NCBI RefSeq assembly: GCF_014269185.2
Contig: NZ_JABWRZ020000001.1
Coordinates: forward strand, 1,389,001 to 1,453,000
DNA from: Pseudomonas oryzicola
GTDB taxonomy: Bacteria > Pseudomonadota > Gammaproteobacteria > Pseudomonadales > Pseudomonadaceae
DNA length: 64,000 nucleotides
Direction: 5' to 3'
In this document: one piece after another, positions 28,352-36,835 of the stretch
Numbering within the stretch: position 1 is the stretch's first letter
Layout of the letters: the number at the start of each line of letters is the position of its first letter
Notes under the pieces: model-generated
The model's database searches: none
Told to the model about the DNA's origin: nothing
What the model saw: only the letters and a program-made list of their open reading frames with translations
Made by a program: the position numbers and the translations under genes

Positions 28352-28367
28352 CTGAAAATATATCCAG
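28352..28367. promoter_or_regulatory. LexA-type SOS box upstream of dinG
   Basis: CTGAAAATATATCCAG fits the LexA pattern CTG-N10-CAG with an AT-rich centre, 21 bases before the dinG start codon. dinG is a known SOS gene in Escherichia coli, so position and target agree. The site also lies 62 bases before the divergent CopD-like gene. Confidence 0.75.
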
Positions 28368-28388
28368 CCCATCGGGCGCCTGCAGACC

Positions 28389-30533
28389 ATGATCAGCAAC
28401 GAACTCAAAGCCACCATTCAGGGCGCCTATACGCGTTTTCTCGAAGCCAAGAGCCTCAAGCCGCGCTATGGCCAGCGCCTGATGATCGCCGAAGTGGCCA
28501 AGGTGCTTGGCGACATCGCCTGCGACGACGAAGGCCGTCGTGCCGGCGAACCTGCCGTGGTGGCAGTGGAAGCGGGCACCGGTACCGGCAAGACGGTGGC
28601 CTACAGCCTGGCGGCCATTCCCGCCGCCAAGGCCGCCGGCAAGCGCCTGGTGATTGCCACGGCTACCGTGGCGTTGCAGGAGCAGATCGTGTTCAAGGAC
28701 CTGCCCGACCTGATGCGCAGCAGCGGGCTCAACTTCAGCTTCGCCCTGGCCAAGGGCCGCGGCCGTTACCTGTGCCTGTCCAAGCTCGACATTCTGCTGC
28801 AGGAGGGGCACGCCCAGTCGGCCACCGCCCAGCTGTTCGAAGAAGAAGGCTTCCGTATCGAAGTCGACGAGCGCAGCCAGAAGCTGTTCAACAGTATGAT
28901 CGAGAAGCTTGCCGGCAACCGCTGGGACGGCGACCGCGACAGCTGGCCAGAAGCCCTGGAAGACCAGGACTGGGCACGCCTGACGACCGACCACAGCCAG
29001 TGCACCGGCCGCCATTGCCCGAATTTCCAGCAGTGCGTGTTCTACAAGGCGCGCGAAGGCATGGGCAAGGTCGACGTGATTGTCACCAACCATGACATGG
29101 TCCTGGCCGACCTGGCCCTCGGCGGCGGTGCGGTGCTGCCCGACCCGCGCGACACCATGTACGTGTTCGACGAAGGCCACCACCTGCCAGACAAGGCCAT
29201 CGGCCATTTCGCCCATTACTCGCGCCTGCGTTCCACCGCTGACTGGCTGGAGCAGACCGCCAAGAACCTGACCAAGCTGTTGGCCCAGCATCCGTTGCCC
29301 GGTGACCTGGGCAGGTACATCGAGCAGGTGCCCGAACTGGCGCGAGAGGTGCGCACCCAGCAGCAATTCATGTTCACCCTGTGCGAGCAGGTTGCCGATT
29401 TCCGTCCAGGCGAGGACAACGAAGGCCGTGAGCGCCCGCGCTACCGTTTCGAAGGCGGCGTAGTACCGGAGCAGATTCGTGAGGTGGGCATCGAGCTGAA
29501 AAAGGGCTTCGCCCGCCTCAATGACCTGTTTACCCGGCTTGCCGACCTGCTCAAGGAAGGCATGGACGGCGAGGTCAACATCGGTATCGCCAGCCACCAG
29601 GCCGAGGAGTGGTACCCGCTGTTCGGCAGCCTGGTCACCCGTGCCCAGGGCAACTGGGAACTGTGGACGGCGTTTACCGCCGAAGACCCCGAAGACAGCC
29701 CGCCCATGGCCCGCTGGCTGACCCTGGCCGAAAGCGGAGCGCTGTTCGATATCGAGGTCAACGCCAGTCCCATCCTGGCCGCCGATATGCTTCGCCGCAG
29801 CCTGTGGAACGTCGCTCATGGCGCGCTGGTAACGTCTGCGACGCTGACTGCACTGGGCAAGTTCGACCGCTTTCGCATGCGCTCGGGCTTGCCGCGTGAT
29901 GCCGTCACCTGCGTGGTGCCCAGCCCGTTCGTGCATGGCGATGCCGGCTTGCTGCGGGTCCCCGACCTCAAGGCCGACCCGCGCGATGCGGCGGCGCACA
30001 CGGCAGCAATCATCCGCGAGTTACCCAACATCGTCGAGGATGCCCGTGGTGCGCTGGTGCTGTTTTCTTCACGCAAGCAGATGCAGGAAGTGTTCGATGG
30101 CCTGGACCGGGACTGGCGCAAACTGGTGCTGATCCAGGGCAACCTGTCCAAGCAGGAAACGCTGAACAAGCACAAGGCACGTGTCGACGATGGCCAGCAC
30201 AGCGTGCTGTTCGGCCTCGCCAGCTTTGCCGAGGGGGTCGACCTGCCGGGTGCCTATTGCGAACACGTGGTCATTGCCAAGATTCCCTTCGCTGTACCAG
30301 ACGACCCGGTCGAAGCGGCATTGGCGGAGTGGATCGAGGCCCGCGGTGGCAACCCGTTCATGGAAATTGCGGTGCCAGATGCCTCGCTGCGGCTGATCCA
30401 GGCCTGTGGCCGCCTGCTGCGAACCGAACAGGATCGTGGCGTTATCACCTTGCTTGATCGGCGTCTGGTCACCCAGCGCTATGGCAAGGCTATTCTCAAT
30501 GCGCTGCCGCCGTTCCGGCGGGAGATTGCCTGA
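28389..30533 (+). CDS. dinG: ATP-dependent helicase DinG
   Basis: A 714-residue superfamily 2 (XPD-like) 5'-3' helicase of the DNA-damage response, acting on R-loops and D-loops. Walker A is AGTGTGKTVAYSLA near residues 64-77, and the DEAH-box is VFDEGHHLPDKA. The Fe-S cluster cysteines lie in the segment containing YLCLSKLD and CTGRHCPNFQQCVFY. C-terminal motifs SFAEGVDLPG and QACGRLLRTEQDRG are present. A LexA-type box in its promoter predicts SOS induction. Confidence 0.95.
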   Translation: MISNELKATIQGAYTRFLEAKSLKPRYGQRLMIAEVAKVLGDIACDDEGRRAGEPAVVAVEAGTGTGKTVAYSLAAIPAAKAAGKRLVIATATVALQEQIVFKDLPDLMRSSGLNFSFALAKGRGRYLCLSKLDILLQEGHAQSATAQLFEEEGFRIEVDERSQKLFNSMIEKLAGNRWDGDRDSWPEALEDQDWARLTTDHSQCTGRHCPNFQQCVFYKAREGMGKVDVIVTNHDMVLADLALGGGAVLPDPRDTMYVFDEGHHLPDKAIGHFAHYSRLRSTADWLEQTAKNLTKLLAQHPLPGDLGRYIEQVPELAREVRTQQQFMFTLCEQVADFRPGEDNEGRERPRYRFEGGVVPEQIREVGIELKKGFARLNDLFTRLADLLKEGMDGEVNIGIASHQAEEWYPLFGSLVTRAQGNWELWTAFTAEDPEDSPPMARWLTLAESGALFDIEVNASPILAADMLRRSLWNVAHGALVTSATLTALGKFDRFRMRSGLPRDAVTCVVPSPFVHGDAGLLRVPDLKADPRDAAAHTAAIIRELPNIVEDARGALVLFSSRKQMQEVFDGLDRDWRKLVLIQGNLSKQETLNKHKARVDDGQHSVLFGLASFAEGVDLPGAYCEHVVIAKIPFAVPDDPVEAALAEWIEARGGNPFMEIAVPDASLRLIQACGRLLRTEQDRGVITLLDRRLVTQRYGKAILNALPPFRREIA

Positions 30534-30535
30534 CT

Positions 30536-30555
30536 GCCGGAGCATGTGCTCCGGC
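30536..30555. repeat. Perfect palindrome after dinG
   Basis: GCCGGAGCA-TG-TGCTCCGGC, three bases after the dinG stop. It can form a strong hairpin but has no T-run. It may limit read-through from dinG into the glycosidase gene. Confidence 0.55.
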
Positions 30556-30612
30556 GCGTTGTCCATCACTCAGTCGTGGGCCATGAAGGCCCTGAAGGAG
30601 AGCTTCAGCCTT

Positions 30613-32847
30613 ATGGTCCGCCGCACCTTGCCCGCCGTTCTCGCCCTGTTGTTCAGCTCGCCCTTGCTGGCGGGGCAGCAGACGCTATTCAGCTTCGTGC
30701 GCCCGGCCTCGGTGGTCAATGTGCTGACCGAGGATGCCGGTATGCCCCAGTACAATGCGGAGCAGACAGCTGAAGGCGAAGTGTTGCGACGGGTGGTGTT
30801 CAACCCGGCACAGCGGCCGACCCTGCGCCTGAGCCCGCAAAGCGGGGTATGGGACTGGTCGGCGGGGCAATTCCTGACCTTGCGTCTGCAAAGCGCAATG
30901 GACTGGGCGCTGACCGTGGATGTCACGGTGCACGGCAGTGATGGCAGCGCGCTGACCAGCCGCATCGACTTGCCGGCCGGCCCCGCGCAGACCGTGATGG
31001 TACCGCTGACGGCCAGCTCGCCGCTCAGCCAGGGCATGCGCGCCGGCCCACCGATGCCTTGGACTCATGATGGCCAACGTCTGTTGCTGGCCAGCAGTGC
31101 TGGTGCTGTAGACCTCAAGCAGGTGGCCTCGGTCAGCCTGAGCATCCCCAGCCCCAAGGTGGCGCAGAGCTTGTTGATCGAGCGGGTTGGCATCGAGGAT
31201 GACAACCAGGCTTACCAAGCGGCCTACCGTGAGCTGATCGATGCCTATGGCCAATCCACTCGGGGCCATTGGCCAGAGAAAGTGGCCAATGACGAACAGC
31301 TCAGGGCAGCCGATTCACGCGAGCAGCAACAGCTCAAGGGCTGGCTGGCAGAGCGTGGCAAGCAGCAACTGGATACCTATGGTGGCTTGCTGGCCGGGCC
31401 GGCGTTCGAGGCCAAGGGCTTCTTCCGCACCGAAAAGCGCGACGGCCGCTGGTTCCTGGTAACACCGGAGGGGCACCCGTTCTACTCGTTGGGGGTGAAT
31501 GCCGTGGCCGCGGATGGCGGGCGCACCTACATCACCGGGCGCGAGGGCATGTTCAAGGCCTTGCCGGGCGAAGGTGATGCACTGGCCGCCTTTTTTGGCG
31601 AAGGCAACAATGACGACGGCAACGCCTCGTCACAAGGGCGCCACTTCAAGCAGGGGCGCTGGTTCGACTTCTATGCCGCCAACCTGCAGCGCACCTATGG
31701 CAAACCCTGCCCGCCGGCAGCAGACGGGCAGCCAGCCAACTGCCCACCGGCAGTGCTGGATGCCGCGCGTTGGCAGGCGCACGCGCTCGACCGCCTGCAG
31801 GCCTGGGGTTTCAACACGCTCGGCAACTGGAGCGAGCCGGCCCTGGGCCAGGCCAGGCGCATGCCGTATACCTTGCCGCTGTCGATCGTGGGCGATTACG
31901 CCAGCATCAGCACCGGCATGGATTGGTGGGGCAGCATGCCCGATCCGTTCGACCCGCGTTTCGCCATGGCCACCGAGCGCGCCGTGGCCATTGCCGCCCG
32001 CGATCACCGTGACGACCCATGGCTGATCGGTTATTTCGCCGACAATGAACTGGCCTGGGCCGCCCCCGGCAGTGACCCCAAGGCCCGCTACGGCCTGGCC
32101 TACGGCACGTTGCGCCTGACCACCGATGTGCCGGCAAAGCGCGCCTTCCTCAAGCAGTTGCGCGACAAGTACCGCAACCAGGAAGGGCTATCCAAGGCCT
32201 GGGGCATCGAACTGAGCGCCTGGGAGCTGATGGAAGACCCGGGCTTCGAAGCGCCGCTGCCCAACCCGGAGCACCCGGAAATCGAGCGTGATTACCAGCA
32301 CTTCCAGCAGGTGTTTGCCGAAACCTATTTCAAGACGATTGCCGACTCGTTGAAGTGGCATGCGCCGAATCACCTGCTGCTGGGGGGCCGTTATGCGGTC
32401 AGCACTCCCGAGGCGGTCAAGGCCTGTGCCGAGTTCTGCGATGTGCTCAGCTTCAACTTCTATACCCTCAAGCCGCAGGATGGCTACGACTTCGCCAGCC
32501 TGGCCGAGCTGGACAAGCCGGTGCTGGTGTCCGAGTTCCAGTTCGGCTCGCGTGATCGCGGGCCGTTCTGGCCGGGGCCGTTGGAGCTGGCCCGGGAAGA
32601 AGACCGTGGCCCGGCCTACGGCAATTTCCTCAAGGCGGCGCTGGCACAGCCGATGATCGTTGGTGCGCACTGGTTCCAGTATCTCGATCAGCCGGCCAGC
32701 GGGCGGCTGCTCGATGGCGAGAACGGCCATCTAGGGTTGGTGGCAATCACCGATATGCCCTATCCGGGGTTTGTCGAGGCTGTGCGCAAGAGCAACCTGC
32801 AGGCCATGAGCCAGCTGCGCGCCGAGCTGCAAAGGCCTGCCCCATAG
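30613..32847 (+). CDS. Secreted GH50-like glycoside hydrolase (agarase-type)
   Basis: A 744-residue exported protein with signal peptide VRRTLPAVLALLFSSPLLAG. Residues about 20-200 form a carbohydrate-binding-like beta domain, followed by a TIM barrel. The segments GYFADNELAWAAPG (acid/base glutamate near 478) and VLVSEFQFGSRDRGP (nucleophile glutamate near 640) match the catalytic regions of beta-agarase family GH50. Pseudomonas of this group are not known agar degraders, so the real substrate is probably another polysaccharide, possibly a biofilm or plant polymer. The start could be 30583; 30613 gives the better signal peptide. Confidence 0.75.
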   Translation: MVRRTLPAVLALLFSSPLLAGQQTLFSFVRPASVVNVLTEDAGMPQYNAEQTAEGEVLRRVVFNPAQRPTLRLSPQSGVWDWSAGQFLTLRLQSAMDWALTVDVTVHGSDGSALTSRIDLPAGPAQTVMVPLTASSPLSQGMRAGPPMPWTHDGQRLLLASSAGAVDLKQVASVSLSIPSPKVAQSLLIERVGIEDDNQAYQAAYRELIDAYGQSTRGHWPEKVANDEQLRAADSREQQQLKGWLAERGKQQLDTYGGLLAGPAFEAKGFFRTEKRDGRWFLVTPEGHPFYSLGVNAVAADGGRTYITGREGMFKALPGEGDALAAFFGEGNNDDGNASSQGRHFKQGRWFDFYAANLQRTYGKPCPPAADGQPANCPPAVLDAARWQAHALDRLQAWGFNTLGNWSEPALGQARRMPYTLPLSIVGDYASISTGMDWWGSMPDPFDPRFAMATERAVAIAARDHRDDPWLIGYFADNELAWAAPGSDPKARYGLAYGTLRLTTDVPAKRAFLKQLRDKYRNQEGLSKAWGIELSAWELMEDPGFEAPLPNPEHPEIERDYQHFQQVFAETYFKTIADSLKWHAPNHLLLGGRYAVSTPEAVKACAEFCDVLSFNFYTLKPQDGYDFASLAELDKPVLVSEFQFGSRDRGPFWPGPLELAREEDRGPAYGNFLKAALAQPMIVGAHWFQYLDQPASGRLLDGENGHLGLVAITDMPYPGFVEAVRKSNLQAMSQLRAELQRPAP

Positions 32848-32990
32848 GCCTGACAGACCGCTCCTTCAGGGGGGAGGGCGTCTTGTTGCACCGTTCGTCG
32901 CGACCACCCAGCCCAAGCCAGTTTGCAAAACGCCAAACTACTGAAACAATGCACACCATTTTTCGGAAATGGTCGTACGGAGAACAATGG

Positions 32991-34136
32991 GTGCAGATCC
33001 AGGGTCACTATGAGCTGAAGTTCGAAGCCGTGCGCGAGGCCTTCGTCGCGCTGTTCGATGATCCCCAGGAGCGTGGCGCCGCGCTGTGCATCCAGGTCGG
33101 TGGGGAAACCGTTGTCGACCTGTGGGCCGGCAGCGCCGACAAGGATGGCCAGCAGGCCTGGCACAGCGACACCATCGCCAACCTGTTCTCCTGCACCAAG
33201 ACCTTCACTGCGGTTACCGCCCTGCAGCTGGTCGGCGAGGGCAAGCTGGCCCTGGACGCCCCGGTGGCCAACTACTGGCCCGAGTTCGCCCAGGCCGGCA
33301 AACAGGCAATCACTCTGCGCCAGTTGCTCAGCCACCGGGCTGGTCTGCCGGCCATTCGCGAGTTGCTGCCGGCCGAAGCCCTGTATGACTGGCAAGCCAT
33401 GGTCGATGCCCTGGCCGCCGAGACGCCCTGGTGGGCGCCTGGTACCGAGCATGGCTATGCCGCCATTACCTATGGCTGGCTGATCGGCGAGCTGATCCGC
33501 CGTGCCGACGGCCGTGGCCCTGGCGACTCGATCGTAGCCCGCACTGCGCGCCCACTGGGGCTGGATTTCCATGTCGGCCTGGCCGACGAAGAGTTCCACC
33601 GCGTGGCGCATATCGCCCGTGGCAAGGGCAATCCGGGAGATGCCGCGGCGCAGCGCCTGCTGCAGGTGACCATGCGCGAGCCCGAGGCGCTTTCGACTCG
33701 CGCCTTCACCAATCCGCCAGCGATCCTGACCAGCACCAACAAGCCGGAATGGCGGCGCATGCAACAGCCGGCGGCCAACGGCCATGGCAACGCGCGCAGC
33801 CTGGCGGGCTTTTACGCCGGGCTGTTGGACGGCAGCCTGCTCGAATCCGAGCTGCTCGATGAACTGACCCGTGAACACAGCCTCGGCCAGGACCGCACCT
33901 TGCTTACCCAGACCCGCTTCGGCCTGGGTTGCATGCTTGACCAACCAAAGGTGGCCAATGCCACCTTTGGCCTCGGCGCCCGCGCCTTCGGTCACCCCGG
34001 TGCCGGCGGCTCGGTCGGTTTCGCCGACCCGGAGTACGATGTGGCCTTCGGTTTCGTGGTCAATACCCTTGGCCCTTACGTGCTCATGGACCCACGCGCC
34101 CAGCAGCTGGTGCGCGTACTTGCAGGCTGCCTTTGA
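32991..34136 (+). CDS. Serine beta-lactamase-like esterase (EstB type)
   Basis: A 381-residue class C beta-lactamase-fold hydrolase. The SxxK motif is SCTK (Ser67, Lys70), the tyrosine motif is around HGYAAITYGWLIGEL, and GHPGAGGS replaces the KTG motif, as in EstB-like esterases rather than true beta-lactamases. No signal peptide, so cytoplasmic. A GTG at 32991 with GGAG nine bases upstream gives the family start VQIQGHYELKFE; upstream in-frame ATGs lack a site. It probably hydrolyses esters; no evidence for antibiotic resistance. Confidence 0.85.
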   Translation: MQIQGHYELKFEAVREAFVALFDDPQERGAALCIQVGGETVVDLWAGSADKDGQQAWHSDTIANLFSCTKTFTAVTALQLVGEGKLALDAPVANYWPEFAQAGKQAITLRQLLSHRAGLPAIRELLPAEALYDWQAMVDALAAETPWWAPGTEHGYAAITYGWLIGELIRRADGRGPGDSIVARTARPLGLDFHVGLADEEFHRVAHIARGKGNPGDAAAQRLLQVTMREPEALSTRAFTNPPAILTSTNKPEWRRMQQPAANGHGNARSLAGFYAGLLDGSLLESELLDELTREHSLGQDRTLLTQTRFGLGCMLDQPKVANATFGLGARAFGHPGAGGSVGFADPEYDVAFGFVVNTLGPYVLMDPRAQQLVRVLAGCL

Positions 34137-34235
34137 TCGGGTAATGCGGGTATTGCCGCATCCCTTTGACTATCCTCAATGCCAATGCCTGACGTGTGTG
34201 GGCAAAATTTCTTTCTATTTCATGGTGTATCGCTG

Positions 34236-35213
34236 ATGTCTTCACATAAAACCTTAGCACTCGCCCTGTGCCTGACCGCCGTTACCGGCTGCGCCAGTCA
34301 CCCCCAGGACGCCTCGAAGGACAGCGGCTCAAGCTGGTGGCCCTTCGGTTCGGACAAGGTTGCCGAGCAGGAAGTGAAGCAAGCCGTCACTGAAAACGTG
34401 GCCAAGGCCGATGCCAAGTCCGAAAGCGCCAGCCGTTGGTGGTGGCCATTCGGTGGTGAACAGAAACAGGCCAAGGGGCCGGTGGTACCCAAGATCGACG
34501 AGAAGGCCACCCAGGCCTGGCTGGACGAATACGAGCCCAAGCTGCGTGAAGCCATCAAGGGCAGCAAGCTGGAGCTGGAGCGCCGCGACAACGTACTGGC
34601 CGTGACGCTGCCAGTGGATAGCTCGTACAACCCTGACCGTCCGAGCATGCTGTTGCCGATGTCCCTGGGCCCGATTACCCGCGTGGCCAAGACCGTCGAA
34701 GGCGATGCCAAGACCGCCGTGCTGGTGCTCGGCCATGCCGACAGCAGCGGTGTCGCTGCGGCGAACCAGAAACTCAGCCTGGAGCGCGCCGCTTCGGTGT
34801 CGGCCATCTTCCGCCTCAGCGGCCTGCAGCGTGACCGCCTGAACCTCAAGGGCATGGGTTCGGTCATGCCGCGCGCTGCCAATGACAGTGCCGAGGGCCG
34901 CGCTTTGAACCGCCGCGTGGAAATGCTGCTGACCCCGCAGAACACCATGGTTGCCCTGTTGGCCAAGTACCAGCAAGCGGCCCCGGCCCCGGCGCCAGCC
35001 TCGATGGTGGCAGTGCAGGATGCCAAGGCGCCAGCCGCCAAGGCCGCCGACAGCAAGCCGGCGGCCAAGGCTGCGGCGAAGAAGCCTGTAGCCAAGGCCA
35101 AGGCGCCAGCCAAGACTGCGGCCAGGAAAAAAGCCGCCCCGGCCAAGCCCGTGGCCAAGAAAGCTACCGCTGACAAGAAAGTAGCTGCCAACAGCCCTGC
35201 GAAGACCAACTGA
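34236..35213 (+). CDS. OmpA-family lipoprotein with histone H1-like tail
   Basis: A 325-residue lipoprotein with signal peptide ending AVTGC. Two WWPFG motifs (near residues 30 and 68) flank a charged linker, then an OmpA domain at about 130-240 with LGHADSSGVAAANQKLSLERA. The last 80 residues are almost only Ala, Lys and Pro (repeating PAAKA, AKKPVAKA, KAPAKTAARKK), like AlgP or eukaryotic histone H1. Such a tail is unusual on an envelope protein and could bind polyanions such as LPS, DNA or teichoic-like polymers. It precedes pdxH by 18 bases. Confidence 0.85.
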   Translation: MSSHKTLALALCLTAVTGCASHPQDASKDSGSSWWPFGSDKVAEQEVKQAVTENVAKADAKSESASRWWWPFGGEQKQAKGPVVPKIDEKATQAWLDEYEPKLREAIKGSKLELERRDNVLAVTLPVDSSYNPDRPSMLLPMSLGPITRVAKTVEGDAKTAVLVLGHADSSGVAAANQKLSLERAASVSAIFRLSGLQRDRLNLKGMGSVMPRAANDSAEGRALNRRVEMLLTPQNTMVALLAKYQQAAPAPAPASMVAVQDAKAPAAKAADSKPAAKAAAKKPVAKAKAPAKTAARKKAAPAKPVAKKATADKKVAANSPAKTN

Positions 35214-35231
35214 TCGTCAAGGAACGCAGCA

Positions 35232-35879
35232 ATGACCCAATCCCTGGCCGATATGCGCCGTGACTACACCCGTGATGGCCTGGCCGAAGCCCAGGCCCCG
35301 GGGGAGCCGTTCGCCCTGTTCCACCAGTGGTTCGCCGATGCGGTGAAAACCGAGCAGGTACCGGTGGAAGCCAATGCCATGACCCTGGCCACTGTCGATG
35401 CCGACGGCCGCCCCCATTGCCGCATATTGCTGCTCAAGGGGCTCGATGAGCGTGGTTTCACCTTCTTCACCAACTACGACAGCGCCAAGGGCCAGCAACT
35501 GCAGGCCAACCCCTACGCCGCCATGACCTTCTTCTGGCCGGCGCTGGAGCGTCAGGTACGCATCGAAGGGCGAGTGGAGAAGGTCACGGCCGAGGAATCG
35601 GATGCCTACTACCAGGTGCGCCCACTGGGCAGCCGCCTGGGCGCCTGGGCTTCGCCCCAGAGCCGGGTGATTGCTGGCCGTGAGGAGCTGGAAAGCCTGG
35701 TCAAGGCTACCGAGGCACGCTTCTCCGACACCCAGCCGCATTGCCCCGAGCACTGGGGCGGGTATCGTTTGTTGCCTGAGCGGGTCGAGTTCTGGCAGGG
35801 CCGGGCTAGCCGGTTGCATGATCGGCTGAACTACCGCCTGGTCGATGGGCAATGGCTGCGGGAACGCCTGGCGCCCTGA
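35232..35879 (+). CDS. pdxH: Pyridoxine/pyridoxamine 5'-phosphate oxidase
   Basis: A 215-residue FMN enzyme that makes pyridoxal 5'-phosphate from pyridoxine or pyridoxamine phosphate in the cytoplasm. The FMN-binding stretch [27 protein letters not shown], the PLP-site segment [16 protein letters not shown] and the C-terminal [16 protein letters not shown] signature are intact. Length is typical. It follows the OmpA gene by 18 bases on the same strand. Confidence 0.97.
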   Translation: MTQSLADMRRDYTRDGLAEAQAPGEPFALFHQWFADAVKTEQVPVEANAMTLATVDADGRPHCRILLLKGLDERGFTFFTNYDSAKGQQLQANPYAAMTFFWPALERQVRIEGRVEKVTAEESDAYYQVRPLGSRLGAWASPQSRVIAGREELESLVKATEARFSDTQPHCPEHWGGYRLLPERVEFWQGRASRLHDRLNYRLVDGQWLRERLAP

Positions 35880-35886
35880 GCTTGCG

Positions 35887-35905
35887 GGGGCCGCCCTGCG
35901 GCCCC
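35887..35905. terminator. Hairpin between pdxH and the convergent small gene
   Basis: GGGGCCG and CGGCCCC form a seven-base-pair stem with a five-base loop, eight bases after the pdxH stop. A short pyrimidine stretch follows; termination strength is uncertain. Confidence 0.55.
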
Positions 35906-35919
35906 TTCTCGGCACAAGG

Positions 35920-36153
35920 TTACCCCGGATACTCCTCCGCCTCGCGCTCCAGCCACCCGGCCAACTGCTTGCGCCCCACCTTCTCCAGCCGTGCCTGTTC
36001 CAGCCTTTGCAGCATGTACGCGCGCTTCCCTGGGTCTGCCCCGGCCAGCGACAGCGCCAGGTCACGGTCCATCCAGCGGCGCATGCGCACGTAGAGCCAC
36101 CCGTGGAAGTACAGCCCCGCAACGGTGGTGACCACGACGATTAAGTAATCCAT
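35920..36153 (-). CDS. Hypothetical small membrane-anchored protein
   Basis: A 77-residue protein with an N-terminal helix (MDYLIVVVTTVAGLYFHGWLYV) and a basic, arginine-rich remainder (MRRWMDRDLALSLAGADPGKR, LEKVGRKQLAGWLEREAEEYPG). The ATG at 36153 removes a six-residue upstream extension lacking a ribosome site. It has no recognised domain; similar small proteins sit beside pdxH in other Pseudomonas. Confidence 0.75.
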   Translation of the reverse strand: MDYLIVVVTTVAGLYFHGWLYVRMRRWMDRDLALSLAGADPGKRAYMLQRLEQARLEKVGRKQLAGWLEREAEEYPG

Positions 36154-36299
36154 GGCTATCCTTGGTCTCACTTGAAATGGCCTGGCACAGCCATGCCGGC
36201 TGTACCTCGGCTGAATGAAAACAACTTTATTGCGTTTGTACCGTGACAGTCGTCAACGTGCAGCGTCTAATGAGCGCCTGACTTATGGAGACTTTACCC

Positions 36300-36764
36300 A
36301 TGCGTAGATCCGCTTTGCTGGTGGCGACCTTTACCACCATGTCGTTGTTGCTGGGTGGCTGTGCCTCGAGCCTGACCGGTGACAGCTACTCCCGTGATGA
36401 AGCCCGCCGGGTGCAGACCGTGCGCATGGGCACCATCGAATCGCTGCGCCCGGTCAAGATCGAGGGTACCAAGACCCCGATCGGCGGTGGCGCCGGTGCC
36501 ATCGTCGGTGGTGTGGCCGGCAGCGCCGTGGGTGGCGGCCGTGGCAGCATCGTGGCCGCCGTGATTGGTGCCGTTGCCGGTGGCCTGGCTGGTTCGGCGG
36601 CCGAAGAAGGCCTGACCCGCACCCAGGGCGTGGAAATCACCGTGCGCGAGGATGATGGCAGCATGCGCGCCTATGTGCAGGCCGTGCAGGAGAACGAGAT
36701 CTTCCGCGTTGGCGACCGCGTACGCATCATGACCGTCGACGGTACCAGCCGCGTCTCGCACTGA
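36300..36764 (+). CDS. Glycine-zipper outer-membrane lipoprotein (SlyB/Pcp type)
   Basis: A 154-residue lipoprotein with signal peptide ending SLLLGGC. A glycine-zipper segment at about residues 63-105 (GGGAGAIVGGVAGSAVGGG and AVIGAVAGGLAGSAAEEG) is typical of the SlyB/17-kDa antigen family. The C-terminal domain (VEITVREDDGSMRAYVQ, DRVRIMTVDG) is a small beta-barrel. In enterobacteria SlyB stabilises the outer membrane under envelope stress. The start at 36300 has GGAG ten bases upstream; METLPM at 36285 is less likely. Confidence 0.9.
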   Translation: MRRSALLVATFTTMSLLLGGCASSLTGDSYSRDEARRVQTVRMGTIESLRPVKIEGTKTPIGGGAGAIVGGVAGSAVGGGRGSIVAAVIGAVAGGLAGSAAEEGLTRTQGVEITVREDDGSMRAYVQAVQENEIFRVGDRVRIMTVDGTSRVSH

Positions 36765-36779
36765 CCTTGGCGCAACATG

Positions 36780-36819
36780 AAAAAACCCCGACATGGCTGC
36801 ACGCCAGTCGGGGTTTTTT
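36780..36819. terminator. Bidirectional terminator between the glycine-zipper gene and nhaA
   Basis: A-run, CCCCGAC stem, loop, GTCGGGG, T-run. It lies between convergent genes and should end both transcripts. Confidence 0.93.
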
Positions 36820-36835
36820 CATGCTGCTGGCCAGG

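Noticed and set aside
28149..29999. 616-residue open frame on the minus strand across dinG
   Set aside because: It lies antisense to a complete dinG and a CopD-like gene, its protein is low-complexity and without domains, as expected from GC-rich codon bias.
32991..34136. Beta-lactamase resistance gene
   Set aside because: The fold is beta-lactamase-like, but there is no signal peptide and the KTG motif is replaced by HPGAGGS, as in esterases.
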